NCBI GenBank assembly: GCA_025998475.1
Contig: BNVZ01000062.1
Location: 1 to 7,122 of the forward strand
DNA from: Endomicrobiia bacterium
GTDB taxonomy: Bacteria > Elusimicrobiota > Endomicrobiia > Endomicrobiales > Endomicrobiaceae
Direction of reading: 5' to 3'
DNA length: 7,122 bases
The notes under the pieces were generated by a model. The model ran no database searches, had not been told where the DNA came from, and saw nothing but the letters and a program-made list of their open reading frames with translations. This document shows positions 1 to 7,052 of this stretch, piece by piece (position 1 is the first letter of the stretch; each line of letters opens with the position of its first letter). A program made the position numbers and the translations under genes.

Positions 1-1
1 C

Positions 2-136
2 CCGACATTGATAGCAGAACTAGGAGCAAGCGCAAAAGTATGGAAGTTGGATGTAGACTTAAGTGGACAAGGCTATATGGGCAAAAGAAACGGTTTTGCA
101 GGGGCATTGAAGATTAAATACACATTTGGACTTTAA
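2..136 (+). CDS. C-terminal end of an outer-membrane autotransporter-type beta-barrel protein (partial)
   Basis: Only the last 44 codons and the TAA stop are present; the start lies upstream of the window. The peptide alternates hydrophobic and polar residues as membrane beta-strands do. Near its end it carries the pattern G-Y-x-G-K-R-x-G-x-x-G-x-L-x-x-x-Y-x-F, which I know from the last two strands of autotransporter (type V secretion) barrels: a tight turn with GKR, then a final strand ending near an aromatic residue. Here the chain ends Y-T-F-G-L, two residues past the usual terminal Phe. The inferred location is the outer membrane, with an N-terminal passenger outside the window. The next gene begins 44 bases downstream with no clear terminator between them, so read-through into the sec cluster is possible. 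The family call rests on a short tail. Confidence 0.65.
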   Translation, partial: PTLIAELGASAKVWKLDVDLSGQGYMGKRNGFAGALKIKYTFGL

Positions 137-180
137 GAAAATAAATAAAACCAAGGGCATATATCAATCGCAGGTAAATA

Positions 181-888
181 ATGAATGATAAGAATAAGTA
201 CTCAAATGTCACTCTCGAAGATGTAAAAAGGAACCCAACAGTTAATGCTTTCATAAAGTCTGCCAATGATTATCTTGGCACTATTGGCTATACTGAGCAC
301 GGTATGAGACATGCCGGTTTAGTTGCATCCATAGCCGAAAACGTTTTGTTGTATCTAGATTATCCAAAGAGAATGCAAGAACTTGCAGGAATTGCAGGTT
401 ATATGCACGATATAGGGAATGTTGTAAGCAGATATGGTCATGGTCAATCTGCCGCTCTTATAGTGATGAGACTTCTTAAAGATATGGGCACAACCCCCGA
501 AGAAACGGCATTAATAATTTCTGCAATAGGAAACCATGAAGAAGAAGCAGGCGATCCTGTAAACCCAGTGGCTGCGGCTTTAATTTTGGCTGATAAGTCC
601 GATGTGCATAAAACGAGAGTAAGGAATCGTAATATTTTAAAATGCGATATACGCTATATTTCAAAATACGATATACATGACAGAGTGAATTTTGCCGCAA
701 CAAGATCTTTTTTAAGAGTAATTAAAGATAAAAAAACTATATCGCTTCAACTTAATATCGATACTCAAATATCAAAAGTTATGGAATATTTTGAAATTTT
801 TATATCGAGAATGTTGATGTGCAAAAACGCTGCAACCTTTTTAAATTGTACATTCGAGTTGATAATAAATGAGAGGAAATTACTCTGA
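181..888 (+). CDS. HD-superfamily metal-dependent phosphohydrolase, secD-linked
   Basis: A 235-residue cytoplasmic protein with the HD-domain metal ligands in order: H44 (in EHGMRH), H76-D77 (in YMHDIGN), H87 (YGHG), H119 (GNHEE) and D138 (LADKSDVHKTRVR). HD proteins hydrolyse phosphate esters, often of nucleotides, using bound metal ions; the substrate here cannot be read from sequence. The C-terminal part (MEYFEIFISRMLMC, then FELIIN) matches, from memory, a family of HD proteins encoded just before secD in several bacteria, including clostridia. The ligand set looks complete, so it is probably active. The ATG at 181 has only a weak AGG about 9 bases upstream, but no better start is seen before the HD core. 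The TGA overlaps the secD ATG by one base (TGATG), implying translational coupling. One oddity is a 24-base in-frame tandem duplication at residues 152-167. A role in Sec-dependent export is inferred from gene order only. Confidence 0.88.
   Translation: MNDKNKYSNVTLEDVKRNPTVNAFIKSANDYLGTIGYTEHGMRHAGLVASIAENVLLYLDYPKRMQELAGIAGYMHDIGNVVSRYGHGQSAALIVMRLLKDMGTTPEETALIISAIGNHEEEAGDPVNPVAAALILADKSDVHKTRVRNRNILKCDIRYISKYDIHDRVNFAATRSFLRVIKDKKTISLQLNIDTQISKVMEYFEIFISRMLMCKNAATFLNCTFELIINERKLL
634..681 (+). repeat. In-frame 24-bp tandem duplication inside the HD phosphohydrolase gene
   Basis: Two adjacent 24-base units, 634-657 and 658-681, encode residues 152-159 (ILKCDIRY) and 160-167 (ISKYDIHD). 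Over the 20 bases starting at 633 and at 657, TATTTTAAAATGCGATATAC and TATTTCAAAATACGATATAC differ at only two positions. Because the period is eight codons, the frame is kept. The second copy carries the DIHDRVN segment that I associate with the family; the first copy looks like the extra one. Confidence 0.8.
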
Positions 889-2315
889 TGAGTAAAATTA
901 ACTGGAAACTATGGATTACTTTTGCGTTGTTAGCTTTTTCAGTATGGATATTGTGGCCGTCATTAAAGTGGTCAATGATGTCTGTCAGTAAAAGGGAACA
1001 GGCGGAAAAGGAGAAGAGTCCCATATTAGGTAAAGTTTTAAAGTTGGGCTTAGATCTTAAAGGCGGAACGCATCTTCTTTTAGAGATTGATTCGTCTCAA
1101 CTAGGTGGCAATATAAAAATTAGAGATGCTGTTGACAGAGCTACGGAGATTATAAGAAGCAGAATTGATCAGTTTGGCGTGGCAGAGCCAATGATTGTAA
1201 AACAGGGAGATAAGTGGATTGTTGTGCAATTGCCCGGTATTAAAGATCCTCAAGCTGCAAAGGCTTTAATCGGCAAAACTGCATTACTTGAGTTTAGGAT
1301 GGTAAATACAAGCCAGAAAGCTAGGGAAGCACTTGCTTTATTTAGAGAAAAAGGCATTACGCCTTCTCAGTATAGAGAGAATCCTTCATCATACCCTGAT
1401 ATAGAAACAGCTATGCCTAAAGGCGGAACGATTTTTGAAAGCAAGGAAGATACGGGCACGTATTATGTTTTAGATAAAGTCCTTTTAACCGGAGCGGCGC
1501 TTACAAATGCAAAAGTTGATTTTGGTGAATTCGAACAGCCTGCTGTTTCAATAGAATTTAATAAAGACGGTGGAAGAGTTTTTGCAGATATTACCGAGAA
1601 AAACATAGAAAAAGAATTGGCTATAGTTCTAGATGGCACTGTACAGTCTGCACCAAGAATCAACGTAAAAATTCCCAACGGCAAGGCTATTATCACCGGT
1701 AATTCTAATGTCGAAGATGCAAAATTGCTTGCAACAGCGCTAAGGACCGGCGCTCTTCCCGCTCCAGTTAAAATAATAGAGGAAAGAACTGTAGGGCCAT
1801 CGCTTGGAGACGATTCAATAAAAAAAGGTTTAATGTCATCTCTAATAGGTACTATAATAGTTTTTGTCTTTATGGTTGTTTATTATCGTACTTCAGGAAT
1901 TATCGCAGATATAGCGCTTGGGTTGAATTTAATAATGCTCATGGCTACAATGGCGTATTTTCAGTTTACCATTACGCTTCCGGGCGTAGCAGGTATAGCT
2001 CTTACTCTTGCTATGGCGGTTGACGCAAATGTGCTTATATTGGAAAGGATAAGAGAAGAGCTTGCAATCGGCAAAACAGCAAGAGTTGCTGTAGACGCTG
2101 GATATAAGAAAGTCTTTTGGACTATTTTTGACGCAAATCTTACAACACTCATAGCTGCTGTTTTTCTGTTTGAATTTGGGACAGGCCCTATAAAAGGTTT
2201 TGCGGTTACTCTTTCAATAGGTCTTATTATAAGCATGTTTACTTCTATAACTGTAACGAAGCTTATATATGAATTTTTATTCAAAGAAAATCTTTTATTG
2301 AAAATTAAAGTATAA
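888..2315 (+). CDS. secD: Protein translocase subunit SecD
   Basis: A 475-residue inner-membrane protein that, with SecF, uses the proton gradient to pull secreted proteins through SecYEG. One membrane segment lies near the N-terminus (about 8-24). A large periplasmic region opens with the SecD signature GLDLKGG (54-60) and has the first-domain segment with RIDQFGV (92-98). Five more membrane segments follow between about 315 and 460. The GVAGIALTLAMAVDANVLI segment contains D379, equivalent to E. coli D519 of the proton path, followed by the ERIREE loop (386-391) and the ANLTTLIAA segment (416-424). The protein is shorter than E. coli SecD (about 615 residues), as is usual for the compact form. 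AGAGGA at 872-877, about 10 bases upstream, supports the ATG at 888, which overlaps the HD gene stop by one base. No yajC is visible beside it. Confidence 0.98.
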   Translation: MSKINWKLWITFALLAFSVWILWPSLKWSMMSVSKREQAEKEKSPILGKVLKLGLDLKGGTHLLLEIDSSQLGGNIKIRDAVDRATEIIRSRIDQFGVAEPMIVKQGDKWIVVQLPGIKDPQAAKALIGKTALLEFRMVNTSQKAREALALFREKGITPSQYRENPSSYPDIETAMPKGGTIFESKEDTGTYYVLDKVLLTGAALTNAKVDFGEFEQPAVSIEFNKDGGRVFADITEKNIEKELAIVLDGTVQSAPRINVKIPNGKAIITGNSNVEDAKLLATALRTGALPAPVKIIEERTVGPSLGDDSIKKGLMSSLIGTIIVFVFMVVYYRTSGIIADIALGLNLIMLMATMAYFQFTITLPGVAGIALTLAMAVDANVLILERIREELAIGKTARVAVDAGYKKVFWTIFDANLTTLIAAVFLFEFGTGPIKGFAVTLSIGLIISMFTSITVTKLIYEFLFKENLLLKIKV

Positions 2316-2319
2316 AGTC

Positions 2320-2332
2320 GGAGGTAAAAGTG
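2320..2332 (+). promoter_or_regulatory. Ribosome binding site fixing a GTG start for secF
   Basis: GGAGGT at 2320-2325, in the short gap after the secD stop, is the strongest Shine-Dalgarno match in the window. It lies 4 bases before GTG at 2330. The first in-frame ATG, at 2348, is too far away to use it, so the GTG is the likely start. Confidence 0.75.
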
Positions 2333-3265
2333 CAATTTTTTAAATCTATGGATATAGATTTTATAGGAAGCCGTCGCAAGTTTTTTGTGGTTGCTGTGTC
2401 GTTGTTACTAATGACAATAACAGCTTTCATTTATAGAGGGGGACCTAACTACGGTATTGATTTTGCAGGTGGTGTTCTAATGCAGATTTCTTTTCGTGAT
2501 GATAATACTGCATTACATGATATACGCTCCGCTATAGAAGAGGCGGGAGTGAAATCTTTTGAACTTCAGAGTTCAGAAAATTTTATTCTGATAAGAGCAA
2601 AAAAAACTCTCAAATCTCAGGAAGAGTTTAAAAATTTGATAAAAGATTCTATACAGGCAAAATTTCCTGACAATCCTATGAAAGTAGAAAGGATCGAATA
2701 TGTAGGTCCTGCAGTTGGTGAGTATCTTTCAAAACAGGCTATTTATGCATTTTTATTCGCTTTTTTAGGTATGGTCGCCTATGTGGCTTTCAGATTTAAG
2801 TCTGGTTTATGGGGTATTGCCGCTGTTTTAGGTGTTATCCATGATGTTATCGCATGTTTTGGTTTTGTAGTTCTTGCTAATAAAGAAGTTAATATAATAG
2901 TCGTGGCAGCTTTGCTTACACTAGCTGGCTATTCAATTAACGATACTATTGTTTTGTTTGACAGAATAAAAGAAAACTTAAAATTATGTGTAAAAGAAAA
3001 TTTTGCAGCAATTATCAATAAAGGTATAAATGAAGTTCTTGTTAGGACAGTTGTTACTTCGTTAATGGTATTTGTTGTGGCAAGTTCTTTGTTTTTTTTC
3101 GGCGGCGAGGTTCTACATACGTTTGCATATATAATGGTTATAGGTACAGTGTTAGGAGTATTTTCTTCTGTATTTATTTGTGCTCCATTCGTTTACGAAT
3201 TGGAAATAAGAAGAAGTAATCGTTTGAAAGCTGCAATAAAACAGGGCGTAACTCGTTCAAAATAA
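2330..3265 (+). CDS. secF: Protein translocase subunit SecF
   Basis: A 311-residue inner-membrane partner of SecD. It has a first membrane segment (about 18-36), the SecF signature GIDFAGG (42-48) in the small periplasmic domain, then YVGPAVGEYL (124-133) leading into five clustered membrane segments (about 136-155, 160-183, 188-210, 241-258 and 264-287). The AGYSINDTIVLFDRIKE segment (199-215) carries D205, and R239 lies in VRTVVTSL. These match the aspartate and arginine (E. coli SecF D213 and R247) implicated in proton-driven movement, so the protein appears functional. Its length is normal for the family. The start is GTG, placed by a strong Shine-Dalgarno 14-base junction after secD. SecD and SecF are separate genes here rather than one fused SecDF. 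The stop overlaps the next ATG by one base (TAATG). Confidence 0.98.
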   Translation: MQFFKSMDIDFIGSRRKFFVVAVSLLLMTITAFIYRGGPNYGIDFAGGVLMQISFRDDNTALHDIRSAIEEAGVKSFELQSSENFILIRAKKTLKSQEEFKNLIKDSIQAKFPDNPMKVERIEYVGPAVGEYLSKQAIYAFLFAFLGMVAYVAFRFKSGLWGIAAVLGVIHDVIACFGFVVLANKEVNIIVVAALLTLAGYSINDTIVLFDRIKENLKLCVKENFAAIINKGINEVLVRTVVTSLMVFVVASSLFFFGGEVLHTFAYIMVIGTVLGVFSSVFICAPFVYELEIRRSNRLKAAIKQGVTRSK

Positions 3266-3837
3266 TGCGAAAAATAAAGAATTTTAAGGTAAACTTACGT
3301 ATAAAAGAAATTTCACGGGTGGTAAAGAAAATTATCGGTGCCGTTGAACCGTCCGTAGAACTTGAGAAGATAATTCGGCAGTGTTGTCGTTTTTATGTTA
3401 AATTTTTGGTTCCGTCTGTTATATATGAAACCTTTTCAAAAGAAACTCTTCCTTTTGCTTATGAGAAAGGTGCTCCTCCTAAGTGGGTTGCCAAAAGTGT
3501 TTTTTTTGTGACTATATGCGATAATCTCTATGATGAGTATAAGAAAAATGAAAGCGTATTTGGGGAACATACATGTAAAATTGTTTCTGAAATAGCTATT
3601 GATGCTTTAGATCAGTCAAAAAATTTTGCTCAAAGACTTATTTCAAATGAAGCAAGTGAAGAAAACTGCGAGATTTCGAGAGTTGTAGATATTCCAAGTA
3701 ACTTATACTCTGAATTTTCAAAAGTTGTTCCTATCGATAAAATAGGCATCAGTATAGAATCAGAAGATATCATACCTAAATATTCAACCTGCGGTTTGTT
3801 CTATTGGATACCGTCTAATAAAAAAAGAAAGAAGTAA
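3265..3837 (+). CDS. Small protein resembling the activation domain of B12-dependent methionine synthase
   Basis: A 190-residue soluble protein with no signal peptide or membrane segment. I do not recognise it with certainty. Segment by segment it follows stand-alone relatives of the MetH activation domain as I remember them: an N-terminal helix pair with PSVELEKIIRQCCRFY then LVPSVIYETF (29-57), a strand plus turn KSVFFVTICDNLYDEYKK (77-94) where the family has a 'TLG' turn, a helix FGEHTCKIVSEIAIDAL (99-115), and a final KIGISIESEDIIPKYS segment (159-174). In the family a motif of the type RxSPGY binds AdoMet; the aligned place here (about 135-142, CEISRVVD) lacks it, so a reductive-methylation role is doubtful. 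No Shine-Dalgarno precedes the ATG; translation is probably coupled to secF through TAATG. The basic tail ends KKRKK. That a gene is present is near certain; the family assignment is moderate. Confidence 0.85.
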   Translation: MRKIKNFKVNLRIKEISRVVKKIIGAVEPSVELEKIIRQCCRFYVKFLVPSVIYETFSKETLPFAYEKGAPPKWVAKSVFFVTICDNLYDEYKKNESVFGEHTCKIVSEIAIDALDQSKNFAQRLISNEASEENCEISRVVDIPSNLYSEFSKVVPIDKIGISIESEDIIPKYSTCGLFYWIPSNKKRKK

Positions 3838-4043
3838 TTACGCGCAAAAGAGAGCTTATCTAAAAACTAAGAAACAGGTCACTGTCGACGTGCCTTTGTT
3901 TTGAGAGCATTTCGATGTTGTTTTTTTACGACGAGGTGCATAAAACAAATTCAACATAAACATGGTAAAGAAGCGCACCGTATCTATCTTTTAGCAAATG
4001 CAGTTGTTACTCATAGCTTCATTATTTTAATATGGTGAGTAAA
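3838..4043. other. Intergenic gap before waaA without a recognised gene
   Basis: These 206 bases separate the sec cluster from the envelope pair. I see no tRNA, no clear terminator hairpin with a T run, and no gene I can name. TTTGTTTT (3895-3902) and AAAACAAA (3942-3949) are perfect inverted repeats but 39 bases apart. A plus-strand frame is free of stops from 3871 to 4035 but has no start codon with a binding site and gives an odd peptide. The promoter for waaA probably lies here, but no convincing -35/-10 pair stands out. Confidence 0.5.
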
Positions 4044-4046
4044 ATG
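4034..4046 (+). promoter_or_regulatory. Ribosome binding site favouring the 4044 start of waaA
   Basis: GGTGA at 4034-4038 matches the 3' part of the consensus AGGAGGTGA and lies 5 bases before ATG at 4044. The in-frame ATG at 4032 has only AT-rich sequence before it and would place this site inside the coding region. Confidence 0.55.
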
Positions 4047-5294
4047 TTAGAAATATATCTGATAGTATACAACATTCTTTTTGTTCTATCTTTACCTCTG
4101 ATTGTATTTGCTATTCTCTTTAATAATAAACACAGAAAAGATTTTTTTTATAAGCTTTTAGAGCGTTTTGCTGTCTATAAACCCTTATGTAAAAATTCAA
4201 AAAAAACTACCGTATGGATACATTGTGCATCACTAGGCGAAGTTATCGCTGCAGAACCTATTTTAAACGGTCTTCAAGATTACTATGTTGTTTTGACTAC
4301 GATTACTAAGAGTGGCAGAGAATACGCTCAAAAATTACAAAAGGCAGATTTTGTCACTTTGCTTCCTTTGGATATATATCCTATTATGAACAAGGCTTTT
4401 AATAGTATAAAACCCAATATACTTGTGCTTGTCGAGACTGAACTTTGGGCGACTATGCTCTATACTGCGTCGCATAAAAATATAAAAACTATTATAATTA
4501 ATGGGCGGATGTCGGAGAAATCATATAAATCATATAAAAAATTAAAATTTTTTTGGAACCGCTTCGTCGGGTTGATTAGTGTTATTATTGCAAGAAGTAA
4601 AGATGATGCCGATAGATTTAATTTTTTAACAAGCAGCAAGAGCAATGTTATTGTTTCAGGAAATGTAAAATATGATAGTAATTTTACAACGAGGTCAAAA
4701 CGAGATGATTTTTTGTTAAGTGAAGATGATTTCATTTTTATAGCAGGAAGTACCAGGAAAGGAGAAGATGAGATTATAGCGGATGTGTATAACAAGATAG
4801 TCCCAGACTTCAGTAAAATTAAATTCTTTCTTGCTCCAAGACATTTGTCAAGAATAGAAGATGTAATTGAAATTCTTGAAGATAGACATATAAAATATTC
4901 ACTGTTTTCCACTGGAGATTTCAGCAATAATTTTATTTTGATTGATATTTTTGGAAAGTTACAGAGTGTATATTCAATTTCAGACGTATGTTATGTTGGT
5001 GGTTCTATTGTCGATAAAGGTGGACAAAATCCCATAGAGCCGGCGGCATATGGTAAACCGGTTTTATTTGGCAAAAATATGGGTAATTTTAAAACTGAAG
5101 CGGAAAGTCTTGTAAAGGCTTTTGGAGCCTTAATTGTTGAAGATTCGGATGATTTAGCCAAAAAAATAAGGGAATTTATTTCTAATAAACAGTTGTCTGA
5201 AACAATCGGAAAGAATGCTTTAAAAACTGTTAATTCTCAAAAAGGTGTTGCGTCGTTTACGATAGAAAAAATAAAAGAGAATTTAAATGCGTAA
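4044..5294 (+). CDS. waaA: Lipid A Kdo transferase (3-deoxy-D-manno-octulosonic acid transferase), GT30
   Basis: This enzyme moves Kdo from CMP-Kdo onto the lipid A precursor at the cytoplasmic face of the inner membrane, the first step of core lipopolysaccharide assembly. From the 4044 start it is 416 residues, close to E. coli WaaA (425). It has an N-terminal membrane anchor (1-26), then VWIHCASLGE (57-66), where E66 fits the proposed catalytic base. Next come ETELW (131-135) and INGRMS (152-157) of the first fold, SGNVKYD (205-211) at the domain joint, and AGSTRKGE and LAPRH in the second fold. The CMP-sugar site GGSIVDKGGQNPIEPAAYG lies at 319-337. All hallmark motifs are present; the usual Pro after ETELW is Ala here. 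Whether it adds one Kdo or more cannot be told. Its TAA lies inside the start of the next gene (8-base overlap), so the two are co-translated. Confidence 0.96.
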   Translation: MLEIYLIVYNILFVLSLPLIVFAILFNNKHRKDFFYKLLERFAVYKPLCKNSKKTTVWIHCASLGEVIAAEPILNGLQDYYVVLTTITKSGREYAQKLQKADFVTLLPLDIYPIMNKAFNSIKPNILVLVETELWATMLYTASHKNIKTIIINGRMSEKSYKSYKKLKFFWNRFVGLISVIIARSKDDADRFNFLTSSKSNVIVSGNVKYDSNFTTRSKRDDFLLSEDDFIFIAGSTRKGEDEIIADVYNKIVPDFSKIKFFLAPRHLSRIEDVIEILEDRHIKYSLFSTGDFSNNFILIDIFGKLQSVYSISDVCYVGGSIVDKGGQNPIEPAAYGKPVLFGKNMGNFKTEAESLVKAFGALIVEDSDDLAKKIREFISNKQLSETIGKNALKTVNSQKGVASFTIEKIKENLNA

Positions 5295-6948
5295 TAAAAG
5301 TTTTATAAAAATTGTTACATTTATATGCCATATTTTAGATAAAACTTTAAGAAAGACGTCTTTAAATGATACTTTTCATTACCCTAAGTCGTCAATTTAT
5401 GCTTTTTGGCATGGGAGTGAATTCCCCATGATAATGTCTAACCAAAAAAATAATATAGTTATTATGGTGAGTATGTCGAATGATGGTGAACTTATGTCAC
5501 AAATTTTGCAAAACTTTGGTTACTTGTCCGTAAGAGGCTCTTCAAGCAAAGGCGGGCAAAGAGCGTTAATAAAGCTTATAAAATATGCGCGGCATGGGCA
5601 TACTCTTGCATTTGCCGCAGACGGACCGAGAGGTCCTTATCATAAACTTAAAGCCGGTGTTATATATGCCGCTCAAAAAACAGCTATGCCGTTGCTCCCA
5701 ATAAGCTGTTCGCCAAAGAATAAAATAGTACTAAGAACTTGGGACAAAACTATAGTTCCCTTGCCTTTTTCAAAAACTGTACAAATTTATGGGGAGCCAG
5801 TCTATATAAATTACGGTGACAATATCAAACAAAAAACAGCTCTTGTAGAAAAAAAATTAAATAAATTATTTGAATTCACAGATAAATATTATTGGGGAAA
5901 AGACATATCGAGATATTTAGAATATCATCCTTTTCCTAAAATTTTAATACTTCAACCGAGCAGAATAGGCGATATACTGTTTTCTTTGCCTACGCTTGCG
6001 GCAATAAAGAAAAAATATCCGCATGCAAAACTCAGCTGGATTGTAGATGAGAGGTGCTTTGAAATTCTAGAAGGCAATCCTTATCTTGATAATATATTTG
6101 TATGGGACAGAAAACAAGTTTCTTTTAAATATTATAAAAATTTAAGACATAAATTGAGGGAACAAAAGTTTGACCTAAGTATAGACTTGCATGGTCTGGC
6201 AAAATCGGCAATGTTTGTTAGACTGGCGGGAGCAAGATTTAAAATAGCATCTTCTTCTACAAATGGTATGAGAGAATTTTCGCAGATGTTTTCAAAGGAA
6301 ATAAAATCTCCCAAAACTTATCATTGCGTCGAACGTCATTTTGAAGTTGCAAAATACTTAGGCTGTACTTATGAAATTAGTTATCCGATAGCAATACCCG
6401 AAGAGAGCTTCAAAAGTGTTAGAGAAGAACTTTTAAAAGAAAATGTAAATTTTGACAAACTGGTAGGTATTCATCCCGGTGGCGGTTGGGTTTCAAGAAG
6501 ATGGGGAAGTTATAACTTTGCACGTCTTGCACAAAGGTTAAAAAACGAATTGGGTGCCGATATTGCGCTTGTTGGAGGCAAAGAGGGCGGAGCTACCGAA
6601 AAAGGATTGAATGAAGAAATAATTATCATTGCCGGAGTTAAAATAGTCGATATGACAGGTAGTTTTACCTTAAAAGAATTGTGCGCTTTCTTAAAAATAT
6701 GCAAGGTCTTTGTCGGAAATGAAGCAGGCCCCATGCATATCGCAACGGCATTAAATACACAAGCCGTAGCTATTTTAGGGCCTACAAACGCAAGGCGCAC
6801 AGGACCATATAAAGGAAATACGAAAATTATACAACATAAATTTGGTTGCCAGCCTTGCAGAAACAGAAATTGTAAGAATCCAATATGTATGCGGGATATT
6901 ACAGTTGAAGAAGTTTTCAAAGAAGTAAAACAAAAGTTTGTACTGTAA
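5287..6948 (+). CDS. Two-domain fusion: DUF374/LpxJ-like lipid A acyltransferase plus GT9 heptosyltransferase
   Basis: One uninterrupted 553-residue frame holds two enzymes normally made separately. Residues about 1-200 are a DUF374 lysophospholipid-acyltransferase-type domain: FWHGSEFPM (40-48), SNDGEL (64-69), VRGSSSKGGQRAL (82-94), AADGPRGP (110-117) and RTWDKTIVPLPFS (150-162). This family includes LpxJ, a lipid A secondary acyltransferase of epsilonproteobacteria. Residues about 217-553 are a GT9 heptosyltransferase: LQPSRIGDILFSLPTLAAI (222-240), DLHGLAKS (300-307), GIHPGGGWVSRRWG (394-407) and VGNEAGPMHIATAL (476-489). A four-cysteine tail follows (C521, C524, C529, C534). The inferred job is acylating lipid A and adding a heptose-type sugar to the Kdo core; donors and acceptors are unproven. 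Both halves keep their main motifs. The ATG lies inside the end of waaA with only a weak GAGA 6 bases upstream. Confidence 0.92.
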   Translation: MRNKSFIKIVTFICHILDKTLRKTSLNDTFHYPKSSIYAFWHGSEFPMIMSNQKNNIVIMVSMSNDGELMSQILQNFGYLSVRGSSSKGGQRALIKLIKYARHGHTLAFAADGPRGPYHKLKAGVIYAAQKTAMPLLPISCSPKNKIVLRTWDKTIVPLPFSKTVQIYGEPVYINYGDNIKQKTALVEKKLNKLFEFTDKYYWGKDISRYLEYHPFPKILILQPSRIGDILFSLPTLAAIKKKYPHAKLSWIVDERCFEILEGNPYLDNIFVWDRKQVSFKYYKNLRHKLREQKFDLSIDLHGLAKSAMFVRLAGARFKIASSSTNGMREFSQMFSKEIKSPKTYHCVERHFEVAKYLGCTYEISYPIAIPEESFKSVREELLKENVNFDKLVGIHPGGGWVSRRWGSYNFARLAQRLKNELGADIALVGGKEGGATEKGLNEEIIIIAGVKIVDMTGSFTLKELCAFLKICKVFVGNEAGPMHIATALNTQAVAILGPTNARRTGPYKGNTKIIQHKFGCQPCRNRNCKNPICMRDITVEEVFKEVKQKFVL

Positions 6949-6974
6949 CAGAGGTCTGCCTAAAAACTTTTGTT
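6929..6974 (+). repeat. 11-bp inverted repeat spanning the end of the fusion gene
   Basis: AACAAAAGTTT (6929-6939, inside the last codons) is perfectly complementary to AAACTTTTGTT (6964-6974), leaving a 24-base loop that holds the stop codon. The stem is AT-rich and no T run follows it, so it is a weak terminator at best. It could instead protect the 3' end of the mRNA. Confidence 0.4.
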
Positions 6975-6993
6975 ACCTAGCTGTAGTAATTCC

Positions 6994-7009
6994 CTCTTTT
7001 GCAAAAGAG
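6994..7009. repeat. Perfect 16-bp palindrome in the tail region
   Basis: CTCTTTTGCAAAAGAG reads the same on both strands. It follows TTCC on its left, but the matching GGAA on the right is absent (ATGA instead), so it may be the core of a longer palindrome that has partly decayed. Confidence 0.6.
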
Positions 7010-7052
7010 ATGATATGTGTAGCTTGACGCGGGGTATTGATCTTTTGTAGCA

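Noticed and set aside
1961..2335. Minus-strand open frame of 124 codons over the end of secD
   Set aside because: It is the antisense shadow of the SecD membrane segments and has no supporting context.
3092..3099. T8 runs in coding sequence (also 3500-3507 and 4142-4149) as phase-variation switches
   Set aside because: Runs of this size are expected in AT-rich DNA; they lie in housekeeping genes and all frames are intact.
4004..4031. Promoter-like TTGTTA, 16 bases, TTTAAT
   Set aside because: Its transcript would begin at about the waaA ribosome binding site, leaving no useful leader for the gene.
4032..4046. waaA start at ATG 4032 rather than 4044
   Set aside because: No ribosome binding site precedes 4032, while GGTGA sits 5 bases before 4044, and WaaA proteins usually begin right at the membrane anchor.
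4460..4927. Minus-strand open frame of 155 codons inside waaA
   Set aside because: It lies wholly antisense to a well-recognised gene with complete motifs, and its peptide matches no family I know.
6510..6920. Minus-strand open frame of 136 codons inside the GT9 domain
   Set aside because: It is antisense to conserved glycosyltransferase motifs; its openness follows from the codon pattern of the real gene.
5287..6948. Two separate genes joined by a missed boundary
   Set aside because: The reading frame is continuous through the junction, with no stop and no internal start with a binding site near residue 217.
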